A stretch of 64,000 nt of DNA from Treponema sp. (GCA_016292805.1 JAEDFM010000005.1:1-64000); one strand, 5' to 3'; shown: positions 34,904-43,757, counted from the first letter of the stretch. Made by a program: numbers and translations. The notes: generated by a model from the letters alone, not told the origin.

Positions 34904-35583
34904 CTTTATTTTCCTATAAAACGGGTAACTCTTTTTTGCATAAAATACCTTCCTGGGTAAAATTATTATTTATTCCATTAATCAATGTTTTATTTTTGAT
35001 TTTGCCTTCATATTTTGCCTGTGGACTTGTAGTTGTTCAGTTCATTCTTGCTTGTTGTCTTCATTTTTCGTTAAAAGAACAGTTTACTGATGTTAAACCT
35101 GTTTTTTATTATGCTGTGCTTCTGTATGGTTTTAAGCTTGTTTTACTGATTGCAGGGCTTTTTCAGGGAAATGGGGTAACAGAGGGGACAGACCTCTATT
35201 CAATTTTTGCGCCACTTTTAGATTTAGATACTTTTTTCCTCCTTATTAAACTTTTTTGTGTAATGCAGAGTGCTTCACTTGTGTTTAAAACTTCAACTTT
35301 GCTTCAATTACGAGAGGGAATAGAGATTATAGAAGGCTCAATTCGTAAATTTTTTCACTTAAGACGGAAAAACACATTTACAAATGCTATTTCTATGTTT
35401 CTAAATTTTATCCCAATGCTGGCACAAATATGGGAACAGTCAAAAAAAGCCTGGCAAGCACGTGGTGGAAAAAAAGGGGTAAAAATGTATGGCGTACTTT
35501 TACCTGTTTTATTTTCCGTAGGAATGAAAAAAGCCTATAATCAAGCTCGTGCAATTCTTGTAAGATGTAAAGATACTTTCTAG
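34897..35583 (+). CDS. ECF transporter transmembrane component (BioN-like)
   Basis: 228 residues, polytopic, with the EcfT-type coupling region AQIWEQSKKAWQARGGKKG near residue 182 (variant of the Ala-Arg-Gly signatures that contact the ATPases). It starts with TTG at 34897; AGGAG at 34885-34889 gives a 7-base gap, and no ATG is available near. Third gene of bioY-ecfA-ecfT. Confidence 0.88.
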   Translation: MVTLFSYKTGNSFLHKIPSWVKLLFIPLINVLFLILPSYFACGLVVVQFILACCLHFSLKEQFTDVKPVFYYAVLLYGFKLVLLIAGLFQGNGVTEGTDLYSIFAPLLDLDTFFLLIKLFCVMQSASLVFKTSTLLQLREGIEIIEGSIRKFFHLRRKNTFTNAISMFLNFIPMLAQIWEQSKKAWQARGGKKGVKMYGVLLPVLFSVGMKKAYNQARAILVRCKDTF

Positions 35584-35615
35584 CAAAAATTGAAATTATA
35601 ATACATAATGTATAT

Positions 35616-37082
35616 ATGGCTGGTAGACCAACTCACAATAAGCGTTATATTTTAAATTCAATCTTTATGGCAATTTCAGTTATTGTTATGTGCTATATGA
35701 TTGTACTTTCTCAAACAACAAATCATAAACTACTTAAATCTATATATATTTTTGTTGCAGTATTTTTGCTAGTTTTTTTACTTTATATAGCATACTCAAT
35801 TGCTTATAGAATGATTTTTGTGGATTCATTTACACTGGGAAAAAATGCAACTTGGGTAATGACAAAATGTCATCCTCTTGCAGCAAAAAAGAAGCTGGGT
35901 GCTTATACATCACTGTTTACTAATATTAAAGAATTCAAATATTTTAACCAGAGATTTGGAACTTCTGTTGCGGATAGAATCTTACAGCTTTATTCAAAAC
36001 AGATTAGTTTGTTTGTAAAACAAGCTAAAGGTTTTTGTGGTCGTCTTGGTGGCGATAATTTTTTTATTGTAATTCCAAATGAACAATTTGAATTTGTTAT
36101 ACAGTATTTAAAAAATACTCCAATTGAAATTACAGTTGATGAACAGCTTTATAAGCTTCGGATAAAAGCTCGTGCAGGTATTTATCGTTTTAATGCAGAT
36201 ACAGATTTTAAGAATCTTATTTTTTATTCAAATATTGCTTTTGGTTATGCAAAAGAAAATTTTTTGGATTTTGTTGAATTTGAACCTTCAATGCTTACAG
36301 AATATGTTCGCGAAAAGAAATTTGTTGCAGATATTCAGCGTGCATTAAAAGAAGATGAATACATTCCTTATTACCAGCCAAAAGTAAATGTAAAAACAAA
36401 TACAATTAGTGGAGCTGAAGCTTTAGTTCGCTGGAGAAGAAAAGGCGAACTGATTCCACCAACAGAATTTATTCATGCCTTAGAAAAAGCCGGTGTTATT
36501 GATGAAATTGATTTTCGCGTTTTTGAAAAAGTTTGTTCTGATATTCGTAAATGGATTGATAGTGGAATAGAACCAGTGCGTATTTCTACAAACTTTTCAA
36601 AGTTAAATCTTAAGAATCCAGATTTTATTCACAGAATTATTGAAATTAAAGATAAATACAACATTGATGGAAAATATCTTGAAGTTGAACTTACAGAATC
36701 AGCTGGTGTTACAAACTTTGATGTAATCCAGCAGTTTGCACAGGAAATTAAAGCTGCAGGAATGAGTGTTGCCATTGACGATTTTGGTACAGGCTATTCA
36801 TCACTTTCTATGCTTCAGACAGTTCTTGCAGATGTTGTAAAAATGGATAAGTCCTTCCTTGATAACTGTTTCCAAGATGATGGTGATGGTAAGCAGTTCA
36901 TTGTAGATGTTATAACAATTGTTCGTCACCAGAACAGCGAAGTATTGTTTGAAGGTGTAGAAACTCTGGAACAGCTGGAATTTCTTCGTGAATATGATTG
37001 TGACACAATTCAGGGTTTCTATTTTGATGAACCTCTTCCTCATGATGTATTTCAGAAGAGGTTATTAAATCCAAAGTATTAA
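35616..37082 (+). CDS. EAL-domain c-di-GMP phosphodiesterase with degenerate GGDEF
   Basis: 488 residues. Two membrane helices at about 12-32 and 40-65 anchor it. The GGDEF domain (about 90-215) carries RLGGDNFFIV, so the active-site Glu is replaced by Asn and cyclase activity is unlikely. The EAL domain (about 235-480) keeps EALVRW, NFS, ELTES, IDDFGTGYSSL, MDKSF, EGVET and QGFYFDEPLP, so c-di-GMP hydrolysis is likely. TATAAT lies at 35597-35602, 13 bases before the ATG; no ribosome site was seen. Confidence 0.9.
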   Translation: MAGRPTHNKRYILNSIFMAISVIVMCYMIVLSQTTNHKLLKSIYIFVAVFLLVFLLYIAYSIAYRMIFVDSFTLGKNATWVMTKCHPLAAKKKLGAYTSLFTNIKEFKYFNQRFGTSVADRILQLYSKQISLFVKQAKGFCGRLGGDNFFIVIPNEQFEFVIQYLKNTPIEITVDEQLYKLRIKARAGIYRFNADTDFKNLIFYSNIAFGYAKENFLDFVEFEPSMLTEYVREKKFVADIQRALKEDEYIPYYQPKVNVKTNTISGAEALVRWRRKGELIPPTEFIHALEKAGVIDEIDFRVFEKVCSDIRKWIDSGIEPVRISTNFSKLNLKNPDFIHRIIEIKDKYNIDGKYLEVELTESAGVTNFDVIQQFAQEIKAAGMSVAIDDFGTGYSSLSMLQTVLADVVKMDKSFLDNCFQDDGDGKQFIVDVITIVRHQNSEVLFEGVETLEQLEFLREYDCDTIQGFYFDEPLPHDVFQKRLLNPKY

Positions 37083-37168
37083 ACCTTAGTTTTTCTACTT
37101 AAGATATTCTGATAATCCTGGTAATTCTTTTTAAGGAGAGTTGGAGAACGGCGAATCATCTGGCTCAT
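37079..37168 (-). pseudogene. C-terminal remnant opposite the end of the EAL gene
   Basis: A 29-codon frame, MSQMIRRSPTLLKKNYQDYQ..., ends in KTKV-stop, its stop overlapping that of the EAL gene. The frame stays open 12 codons further upstream (VPQRVIINNSAI). There is no ribosome site. It resembles the tail of a lost gene rather than random sequence, but family is unknown. Confidence 0.35.
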
Positions 37169-37226
37169 TATAGCAGAGTTATTGATGATTACTCTCTGTG
37201 GAACCTAAAATAATTGTATTCTTTAT

Positions 37227-37255
37227 TTGCTCCTGTCATCATTATATTTTATACT
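37227..37255 (+). promoter_or_regulatory. Promoter of the 75-residue protein gene, apparently leaderless
   Basis: TTGCTC (37227-37232), 17-base spacer, TATACT (37250-37255), then 6 bases to ATG 37262. Confidence 0.65.
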
Positions 37256-37261
37256 AATTGT

Positions 37262-37489
37262 ATGGCAAGCATTTTAATTAAAGATACAACTCGCGAACAG
37301 CGTGAAAAAATTGTTAGAGAATCTCTTGGTGATGAATATGATGTAGGATGCGGTTACGAAGATACTGGCATAAATTATCAGTTATATATTGATGGAATTA
37401 AAGAACTCCGAGAATTAAATATGGAAGCAAACTGTGGTTTTGTTGTGGCTCATCCAGAGGAACGACAGACCGGAAGTTGTGTACAATAA
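37262..37489 (+). CDS. Small conserved-looking protein of unknown function
   Basis: 75 residues starting MASILIKDTTREQREKIVRE with C-terminal Cys residues and CGYEDTGINYQLYIDGIKEL in the middle. It resembles short proteins of anaerobic gut bacteria that begin with a similar IRDTTKEQREKIV phrase. An upstream in-frame ATG at 37214 is unlikely, because the promoter places transcription start at about 37262. Confidence 0.7.
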   Translation: MASILIKDTTREQREKIVRESLGDEYDVGCGYEDTGINYQLYIDGIKELRELNMEANCGFVVAHPEERQTGSCVQ

Positions 37490-37514
37490 AAAATCATTTA
37501 AAAAGAGGTAGTAA

Positions 37515-38081
37515 ATGAGAAAAGTAGTTTTAGGATTTTTAGGTCTTTGTCTGAGCATGGTGTTAATGTCATGTTCAAGTCTTCCAAAAGTTTCAGCTGG
37601 AAAGAACATTGTAGCAGGTAAAGTTATTACAACAGGTGTAAACTTTGATGGTGTTTATACTCCTTTTAATGGGAAACACACTGATGAAAATATGGTATTT
37701 GTTAAAAGCAAATCTACAGGTAAAGAATATTCAATGAAGTGTGATAAAGAAGGATATTTTTATACAACAAAATTGCCTTCAGACGAAGAATTTATTTTTT
37801 CAAGAATTCAGCTTACATGTCAGCTTTCCAATGTTATTACATGGGTTAATGGAACTTTTTCAGATAAAGTAGTTTTTAAGACTAATGATATGACAATTAC
37901 AAATCTTGGAACCATTGATTATAAATTTAATAATGGTGGAAGATCAGAATGGCGTGTTCAATATTTTGAATTTGTAGAAGCTGATTTTATTGACAAAAAA
38001 ACAGAAGGTACTGATTGGGCAAATGCAACAATTGTTCGTAAAAATCTTCTTGCTAATACTGAAGAATGGATTACCAGATAG
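37515..38081 (+). CDS. Putative lipoprotein
   Basis: 188 residues. Signal peptide MRKVVLGFLGLCLSMVLMSC with lipobox VLMSC. The mature part looks like a small beta-sandwich, with 'KVITTGVNFDGVYTPFNG' and 'KSTGKEYSMKCDKEGYFYTT' suggesting a carboxypeptidase-regulatory or carbohydrate-binding-like fold. AAGAGG lies before the ATG. It overlaps the downstream methyltransferase gene by 16 bases. Confidence 0.75.
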   Translation: MRKVVLGFLGLCLSMVLMSCSSLPKVSAGKNIVAGKVITTGVNFDGVYTPFNGKHTDENMVFVKSKSTGKEYSMKCDKEGYFYTTKLPSDEEFIFSRIQLTCQLSNVITWVNGTFSDKVVFKTNDMTITNLGTIDYKFNNGGRSEWRVQYFEFVEADFIDKKTEGTDWANATIVRKNLLANTEEWITR

Positions 38082-38815
38082 ATACTTTATTGAACGGTCA
38101 TAAAATCTACCAGGATACTCAAAGATTTATGTTTGGCATAGATGCTATTCTTCTGGCAGATTTTGCGGCTTCTTCAATCCGAAAGGATTCTTCTGTAATC
38201 GATTTAGGCACGGGAACTGGTATTATTCCTTTAATTCTGGATACAACTTCCCGCGCCAAGCACATTACTGCTGTGGAAGTACAGCACGACTCCGCTACTA
38301 TGGCACAATCATCCGTATCAATAAACGGACTGCAGCAAAAAATAGAAGTAGTGGAGGGTGACCTTAAAACTGCAGAAAGTTTATTCCCTAAACATCATTT
38401 TAATACAGTAGTTTCTAATCCACCTTATATGGCCAAGAGTATTGGAAAAGAAAATCCAAACGATGCCAAAGCAATTGCCCGTCACGAAGTTTTGTGCAAC
38501 CTGGAGGATGTTATTAAAGCTGCTGATTATCTTCTTCACGATCACGGTTCATTTTTTATGATTCACCGTCCAACCCGCCTGGCAGATATTTTTGCTTTGT
38601 GTAAAAAGTATAGTCTGGAACCTAAAGTTTTACGAATGGTAGTACCCTTTGCAAATAAAGAACCAACTATGGTGCTTGTGGAAGCCCGCAAGGATGCAAA
38701 ACCGGAGTTAAAAGTATTGCCTCAGTTAGTAGTTTACAATAAACCTGGTGAGTATTCTGAAGAAATAATAGACATATATAGAAGAATTGAAGCTTCTAAG
38801 CCTGAACAGGCTTAA
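38066..38815 (+). CDS. TrmN6-like tRNA/SAM-dependent methyltransferase
   Basis: 249 residues. SAM motif I is VIDLGTGTGIIPLIL near residue 45, and the adenine N6-methyltransferase motif NPPYMAKSIG lies near 120. The 'IDTLLNGHKIYQDTQRFMFGIDAILLADF' start is typical of the YfiC/TrmN6 family that methylates A37 of tRNA-Val. The ATG overlaps the end of the lipoprotein gene. Its last codons form a palindrome shared with the convergent TetR gene. Confidence 0.88.
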   Translation: MDYQIDTLLNGHKIYQDTQRFMFGIDAILLADFAASSIRKDSSVIDLGTGTGIIPLILDTTSRAKHITAVEVQHDSATMAQSSVSINGLQQKIEVVEGDLKTAESLFPKHHFNTVVSNPPYMAKSIGKENPNDAKAIARHEVLCNLEDVIKAADYLLHDHGSFFMIHRPTRLADIFALCKKYSLEPKVLRMVVPFANKEPTMVLVEARKDAKPELKVLPQLVVYNKPGEYSEEIIDIYRRIEASKPEQA

Positions 38816-39464
38816 GTAAAAGTTCTACCATTTTTACAGCTTTAGTTACGGCTGCGTCATCAGTTGGAAGAGCAAACAGACTGCCTGCACTGCAGTCAGG
38901 ATTCTGGCGCACAGTCTCTTTTCGGTTTGTAATGTAGGAATCCAACTGCTGTAAAATCAGGGCGGTAACAAGAGCTGCCTGATCCTTCAAATCCTTATCG
39001 CTTTTTACAGTAATTTTACCAATTTCCGCAAAAGCTCCAAGAATCACTTTGATTTCACCAGAAAGCTTTTCACTTAATTTATTGAAAGTCTCCATGGCCT
39101 GTACATTAAAGTATTTTTCCGAACTGATAAAAGTGTACATGGCAAACAATGGTTCATTTTCGTAAAGATTAAAAAAGCGTGTGATGAGTCGTTTAAAAAG
39201 AGCTGGAACTGTTGTTTTTCCGCTGGAAATTGTTTCCAAAGTTTTTTCTGGTAAAAAGTTAATATCTTCCATTTCAACTTTACAGTAAGTAAGAGTTGAA
39301 TCGTACATATCGTCGCGGCTTTCAAAGTGATTATAAAGAGAAGCCTTTTTAATTTCGAGAATTTCTGAAATGTCTGCAAGTGATGTTGCACCGGCACTTT
39401 TTTCAAATGCACATGTCAGGAAGGATTGTACGATTTTTTCCTTGGAAATATTCTTTTTACTCAT
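38796..39464 (-). CDS. TetR/AcrR-family transcriptional regulator
   Basis: 222 residues. The N-terminal helix-turn-helix is GATSLADISEILEIKKASLYNHFESRDDMY near residues 20-50. The C-terminal domain should bind a ligand. It is divergent from an acyl-CoA ligase gene, and a 20-bp palindrome in the shared upstream region is a likely operator, so control of fatty-acid activation by acyl-CoA is plausible (inference). Confidence 0.9.
   Translation of the reverse strand: MSKKNISKEKIVQSFLTCAFEKSAGATSLADISEILEIKKASLYNHFESRDDMYDSTLTYCKVEMEDINFLPEKTLETISSGKTTVPALFKRLITRFFNLYENEPLFAMYTFISSEKYFNVQAMETFNKLSEKLSGEIKVILGAFAEIGKITVKSDKDLKDQAALVTALILQQLDSYITNRKETVRQNPDCSAGSLFALPTDDAAVTKAVKMVELLLKPVQA
38798..38813. 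terminator. Palindrome shared by two convergent C-termini
   Basis: AAGCCTG-AA-CAGGCTT. On the plus strand it encodes KPEQA-stop of the methyltransferase; on the minus strand it encodes KPVQA-stop of the TetR protein. It may act as a weak bidirectional terminator. Confidence 0.55.
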
Positions 39465-39478
39465 ATTTAATTTATCGG

Positions 39479-39498
39479 AAACTAACAGTCATTAGTTT
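39479..39498. promoter_or_regulatory. Likely TetR operator
   Basis: AAACTAA-CAGTCA-TTAGTTT, a perfect 7-bp inverted repeat with a 6-base centre, 14 bases before the TetR start and within the divergent promoter region. A related TTTAGTTT lies near 39558. Confidence 0.6.
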
Positions 39499-39630
39499 AA
39501 ATTTAGTTTACATCAAATTCTATAATATGCAATATAAGTAGTTTTAACTTGATGACTTTTAGTTTTCCTTATATGATGTATGTAGTTTACAAATTTGCAA
39601 AAATTGTCATTCATTTTTCAGGAGAAAGAG

Positions 39631-41568
39631 ATGGTATTTGAAAGTTCTTATACAGTTCCTAAAATGCTTCAGAATGCAGCAAATGAATTTGCTGAAATTA
39701 CAGCTCAACTTAAAAGATCTAAAGGCGGAGATTTTGAACCAATCAGTTATAGAAATATGTTTCAGTACGGATTGGATTTTGGAGCTGCCCTATTAAAAAA
39801 AGGTGTTAAACGTGAACAGCCAATTGGATTGATTTCTGATGACCGTGCTGAATGGCAGTGGGCAGATATTGGTATTATGTCTATTGGTGCCGTTGATGTT
39901 CCACGGGGATGTGATGCTACATTAAATGACCTGGAAAAAATTCTTTCAATTACAGAAACTGAAATTGTAATTGCAGAAAACAATTCACAGGTAAATAAAA
40001 TCGTAACACTTAAAGAAAAACTTCCTGCAGTTAAAACTATTATTTACTTTGAACCAGATTTAAAAGACGAAGTTATAGGCGCAGCAAAAGCAGCTAACAT
40101 TGAACTTCTTTATTTTATGGATGTTCTTAAAGAAGGACAGATTTGGCGTGTAGAAAATAAAGGTGTTGTAGAAGCAGAACTTGAAAAAGGTCACGGTGAT
40201 GATGTTGCAACAATCATCTTTACTTCTGGTACAACAGGTACTCCAAAAGGTGTACAGCTTACACATCATAACTTCCTTGCTCAGCTTGATGAAATTCCAG
40301 AGCGTATTTATTTGAACCCAGGTGATAAGGCACTTTGTGTACTTCCAATCTGGCATGTATTTATGCGCGAAGTTGAATATGTAATTTTAATTCAGGGTTG
40401 TACAATGTGTTATTCAAAACCAGTTGGATCAATCCTTCTTGCAGACTTTAAAAAACTTAATCCACATATTCTTCCAGCTGTACCTCGTGTATTCGAAGCT
40501 GTTTACGATGGTATTACAAAGAAGATGCGCAAAACTGGCGGTATTGTTCTTAAGATGTTTAACTTCTTTGTTAAAGTTGCAGTTATTCACAAAAGAATGG
40601 AACGCAAAATGTTCCGTCAGGATGCTTGTTTTACAAGCTACAAAACACCTCTCTGGTGGATTCTCTTCTTCATTCCATGGTTGCTCTTATGGCCTCTTTA
40701 TGCTTTAGGTGATCTTCTTGTATTCAGAAAGGTTAAGGCAATGCTTGGTGACAACTTCCGTGCTGGTGTAGCTGGTGGTGGTTCTTATCCAAAATATATT
40801 GATGAATTCTTCTGGTCTATTGGTGTAAATATTGTTGAAGGTTATGGTATGACAGAAACCGCTCCAATCGTTGCTGTTCGTCCTATTCCAGCTCCAGTTT
40901 TCAGAACTATAGGTACTGCTATTCGTGGTGTTCAGGTTCGTATTGTTGATCCAGTTGATGGTTATGTTCTTGGCCGTTGTAAACAGGGTGTTTTGCAGGT
41001 TAAAGGTCCAACTGTAATGAAGGGTTATTACAAGCGTCCTGATTTGACTGCTAAGGCAATCAACGAAGAAGGCTGGCTCGATACAGGTGACTTAGCTATT
41101 CTTACAATTCACGATGAAATTCAGATTAAGGGTCGTATTAAGGATACTATCGTTCTTAGCGGTGGTGAAAACCTTGAACCTCTTCCAATCGAAACAAAAC
41201 TTTCAGAAAGCCGTTATATTAAAGCTGCAGTTGTAGTTGGTCAGGATCAGCGCTTCCTTGGAGCTTTGATTTTGGTTGATGAAGACGAAGTTAGAAACTT
41301 TGCTGATGAAAACGGTATTGCTTACGATACATACGAAAATCTTCTTGCTTCAGATGAAGTTCAGAAGTTGTACGATAACGAAATTGCAAATCTTATTTCT
41401 TCTAAAACAGGCTTCAAGATGTTTGAACGTATTTCTCGCTTCCGCTTGATTACAAAACCATTTGAAGTAGGCGTTGAACTTTCTGCTAAACAGGAAGTCA
41501 TGCGTTTTAGAATCAATGAACTTTACAAGAAAGAAATTGATTCAATGTTTACAGAAAGCAAAAAATAG
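39631..41568 (+). CDS. Long-chain acyl-CoA synthetase (AMP-forming)
   Basis: 645 residues. ATP/AMP motif TSGTTGTPKGVQLTHHN near residue 200, EGYGMTETAPIV near 407 and the hinge region LDTGDLAIL...KGRIKDTIVLSGGENLEP near 485-520. It activates fatty acids with ATP and CoA. A hydrophobic stretch near 340-365 may bind the membrane. AGGAGA at 39620-39625 sets the ATG at 39631; an upstream TTG in frame is not needed. Divergent from the TetR gene. Confidence 0.9.
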   Translation: MVFESSYTVPKMLQNAANEFAEITAQLKRSKGGDFEPISYRNMFQYGLDFGAALLKKGVKREQPIGLISDDRAEWQWADIGIMSIGAVDVPRGCDATLNDLEKILSITETEIVIAENNSQVNKIVTLKEKLPAVKTIIYFEPDLKDEVIGAAKAANIELLYFMDVLKEGQIWRVENKGVVEAELEKGHGDDVATIIFTSGTTGTPKGVQLTHHNFLAQLDEIPERIYLNPGDKALCVLPIWHVFMREVEYVILIQGCTMCYSKPVGSILLADFKKLNPHILPAVPRVFEAVYDGITKKMRKTGGIVLKMFNFFVKVAVIHKRMERKMFRQDACFTSYKTPLWWILFFIPWLLLWPLYALGDLLVFRKVKAMLGDNFRAGVAGGGSYPKYIDEFFWSIGVNIVEGYGMTETAPIVAVRPIPAPVFRTIGTAIRGVQVRIVDPVDGYVLGRCKQGVLQVKGPTVMKGYYKRPDLTAKAINEEGWLDTGDLAILTIHDEIQIKGRIKDTIVLSGGENLEPLPIETKLSESRYIKAAVVVGQDQRFLGALILVDEDEVRNFADENGIAYDTYENLLASDEVQKLYDNEIANLISSKTGFKMFERISRFRLITKPFEVGVELSAKQEVMRFRINELYKKEIDSMFTESKK

Positions 41569-41593
41569 CATAATTGACATCGGATAAGAGAAG

Positions 41594-41664
41594 GGGCTGT
41601 CTAATAAGTATTTGTCATGCTGAAACAGGTTCAGGATGACGAGCTTTGTGGACAGCCCTTTTAA
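41594..41664 (+). terminator. Terminator carrying a palindromic repeat in its loop
   Basis: GGGCTGTC (41594-41601) and GACAGCCC (41651-41658), followed by TTTT, enclose a second complete hairpin at 41614-41640. Position 26 bases after the acyl-CoA ligase stop fits a terminator. Confidence 0.75.
41614..41640. repeat. Dispersed palindromic repeat ('GTCATGCTGAA...' type)
   Basis: GTCATGCTGAA-ACAGG-TTCAGGATGAC, an 11-bp inverted repeat with one mismatch. Related copies occur at 53049-53070 and 54205-54228. Confidence 0.85.
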
Positions 41665-41729
41665 ATTTACAATTTTTTTATTGATTTCTGGTTCCAGATT
41701 TATTAAATTTATCTAAATAAGAGGATAAT

Positions 41730-43700
41730 ATGGCAAAATATCAGTTTCAGACAGAAGTAAATCAGCTTCTTAAATTAATCATTCATTCACTTTATTCTAA
41801 CAAAGACATTTTCCTTCGGGAAATTATTTCTAACGGTTCAGATGCTCTTGATAAATTAAAGTATCTTACTGTTTCAGATGATGCATACAAAGGAATTAAA
41901 TTTGAACCACGCCTTGATATTATGTTTGACGAAAAGGCTGGAACATTAACAGTTCAGGATTCCGGAATTGGTATGAACGAAGAAGATTTGACTAACAACC
42001 TTGGTACAATCGCTCGTTCTGGTACAAAAGCATTCATGGAAAAATTGACTAGCGAAGCGGCTAAAGATTCTGCTTTGATTGGTCAGTTTGGTGTAGGTTT
42101 CTATTCTGCATTCATGGCTGCTAAAAAAATTGATGTTTATACTCGTAAAGCTGCTGGCGACGGAAAAATCTGGCACTGGTCTTCTGACGGTACAAATGCC
42201 TACGATATTGATGAAGTAGTTGCAGATTCTGAAGTTGCAGTTAAATATGGTTTTAATGATGCTTCAAAAACTGGTTCTGCAATTGAAATGCACTTGAACG
42301 ACGATTCAAAAGAATTTGCTTCAAGATGGAAGATTGAAGAACTTATTAAACGATATTCAGATCACATTGCTTTCCCTATTTATCTTCACTATGAACAGAA
42401 AAAATATGATGATAAAGGTGCAGAAACTGGCAGCGAAAGCAAAGTAGAACAGGTAAACTCTGCTTCAGCTTTGTGGAAACGCTCTAAATCTGAACTTAAA
42501 GCAGAAGATTACAACGAATTCTATAAAACATTTGGTCATGACGGAACAGATCCACTTCACTATGTTCATACACATGCAGAAGGAACACAGGAATATACAA
42601 CACTGTTCTTTATTCCTCAGAATGCTCCTTACGATATGTACCAGGCAGACTACAAAAGCGGTGTAAAGCTTTATGTAAAACGGGTATTCATTACAGATGA
42701 TGACCGGGAACTTTTACCAGCTTACCTCCGCTTTGTGCGCGGTATTATTGATTCAGAAGATTTACCATTGAATGTAAGCCGCGAAATTCTTCAGCAGAAC
42801 AAGATTCTTGATAACATCAGAAACTCTTCTGTAAAAAAATTGCTTAGTGAATTCAAAAAGATGGGCGAAGCTGCAGATAAAGCAAAACTTGTAGAAGCAG
42901 ATAAACGTTCAGATGATGAAAAGAAAGCAATTGAAAAATGGGAAAAATTCGTTAAAGCTTTCAACCGTCCTATGAAGGAAGGCTTGTACAGCGATTATGC
43001 TAACCGTGACGAAATTGCAGAAATTGTACGCTTTAAATCTACAGATGCTTCTGGAAAAGATGGAAACTACACAAGCTTTGCAGATTATGTTCAGAGAATG
43101 AAGCCAGATCAGAAATCAATTTTCTACATTTCTGGTTCAGACGAAAAGAATTTACGGGAAAATCCACTTTTGAAAGCTTATGTTGCCAAAGGTTTTGAAG
43201 TTCTTGTAATGGATGATGATATTGATGACATTGTTATTACAGGTTACGGAAAATACAAAGACTTTGAACTTAAAGCTGTAAACCGTTCTGGTTCAGACGA
43301 AGATCTTGGTGGAGACAAAGAAGAAGCTAAAAAGAAGGAAGAAGAATTCAAACCTGTTGTTGAAAAGATTCAGAAGGCTCTTGGCGACAAGGTTAAGGAG
43401 GTAAAACTTTCTAAGACACTTTCTGGCGAAAACCCATCTTGTATTGTAGTTGATGAAAACGATCCTTCTTTCCAGATGATTCAGATGATGAAAGCTATGG
43501 GACAGCCTGGTCCAGAATTGAAACCAATTCTTGAAGTAAACGGCGACCATCCAATCGTAGCTAAGCTTAAGGATTCAACAGACGAAGCTTTGATTTCTAA
43601 TGTTGCCGAAGTTCTTTTCAACCAGGCATTGCTTATTGCCGGCGTAGAAATTAAAGAACCTGCTGCATTTGTTAAAGCTTTGAATACATTGTTGTCATAA
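41730..43700 (+). CDS. htpG: Hsp90-family chaperone HtpG
   Basis: 656 residues. GHKL ATPase motifs are FLREIISNGSDALDKLKY near residue 28, DSGIGMNEEDL near 76 and GQFGVGFYSAFM near 118. The middle domain has LPLNVSREILQQNKIL near 347, followed by the dimerisation domain. The usual length of bacterial HtpG is about 620-640; the small excess is in the charged segment around residue 530. It has its own terminator. Confidence 0.96.
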   Translation: MAKYQFQTEVNQLLKLIIHSLYSNKDIFLREIISNGSDALDKLKYLTVSDDAYKGIKFEPRLDIMFDEKAGTLTVQDSGIGMNEEDLTNNLGTIARSGTKAFMEKLTSEAAKDSALIGQFGVGFYSAFMAAKKIDVYTRKAAGDGKIWHWSSDGTNAYDIDEVVADSEVAVKYGFNDASKTGSAIEMHLNDDSKEFASRWKIEELIKRYSDHIAFPIYLHYEQKKYDDKGAETGSESKVEQVNSASALWKRSKSELKAEDYNEFYKTFGHDGTDPLHYVHTHAEGTQEYTTLFFIPQNAPYDMYQADYKSGVKLYVKRVFITDDDRELLPAYLRFVRGIIDSEDLPLNVSREILQQNKILDNIRNSSVKKLLSEFKKMGEAADKAKLVEADKRSDDEKKAIEKWEKFVKAFNRPMKEGLYSDYANRDEIAEIVRFKSTDASGKDGNYTSFADYVQRMKPDQKSIFYISGSDEKNLRENPLLKAYVAKGFEVLVMDDDIDDIVITGYGKYKDFELKAVNRSGSDEDLGGDKEEAKKKEEEFKPVVEKIQKALGDKVKEVKLSKTLSGENPSCIVVDENDPSFQMIQMMKAMGQPGPELKPILEVNGDHPIVAKLKDSTDEALISNVAEVLFNQALLIAGVEIKEPAAFVKALNTLLS

Positions 43701-43726
43701 TTGATTAGATTCGATAGCAATTGAAA

Positions 43727-43757
43727 GGGGAAGTTGGAAGCAACTTCCCTTTTTTTT
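43727..43757 (+). terminator. Terminator of htpG
   Basis: GGGGAAGTTG-GAAG-CAACTTCCC followed by eight T residues. Confidence 0.92.
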
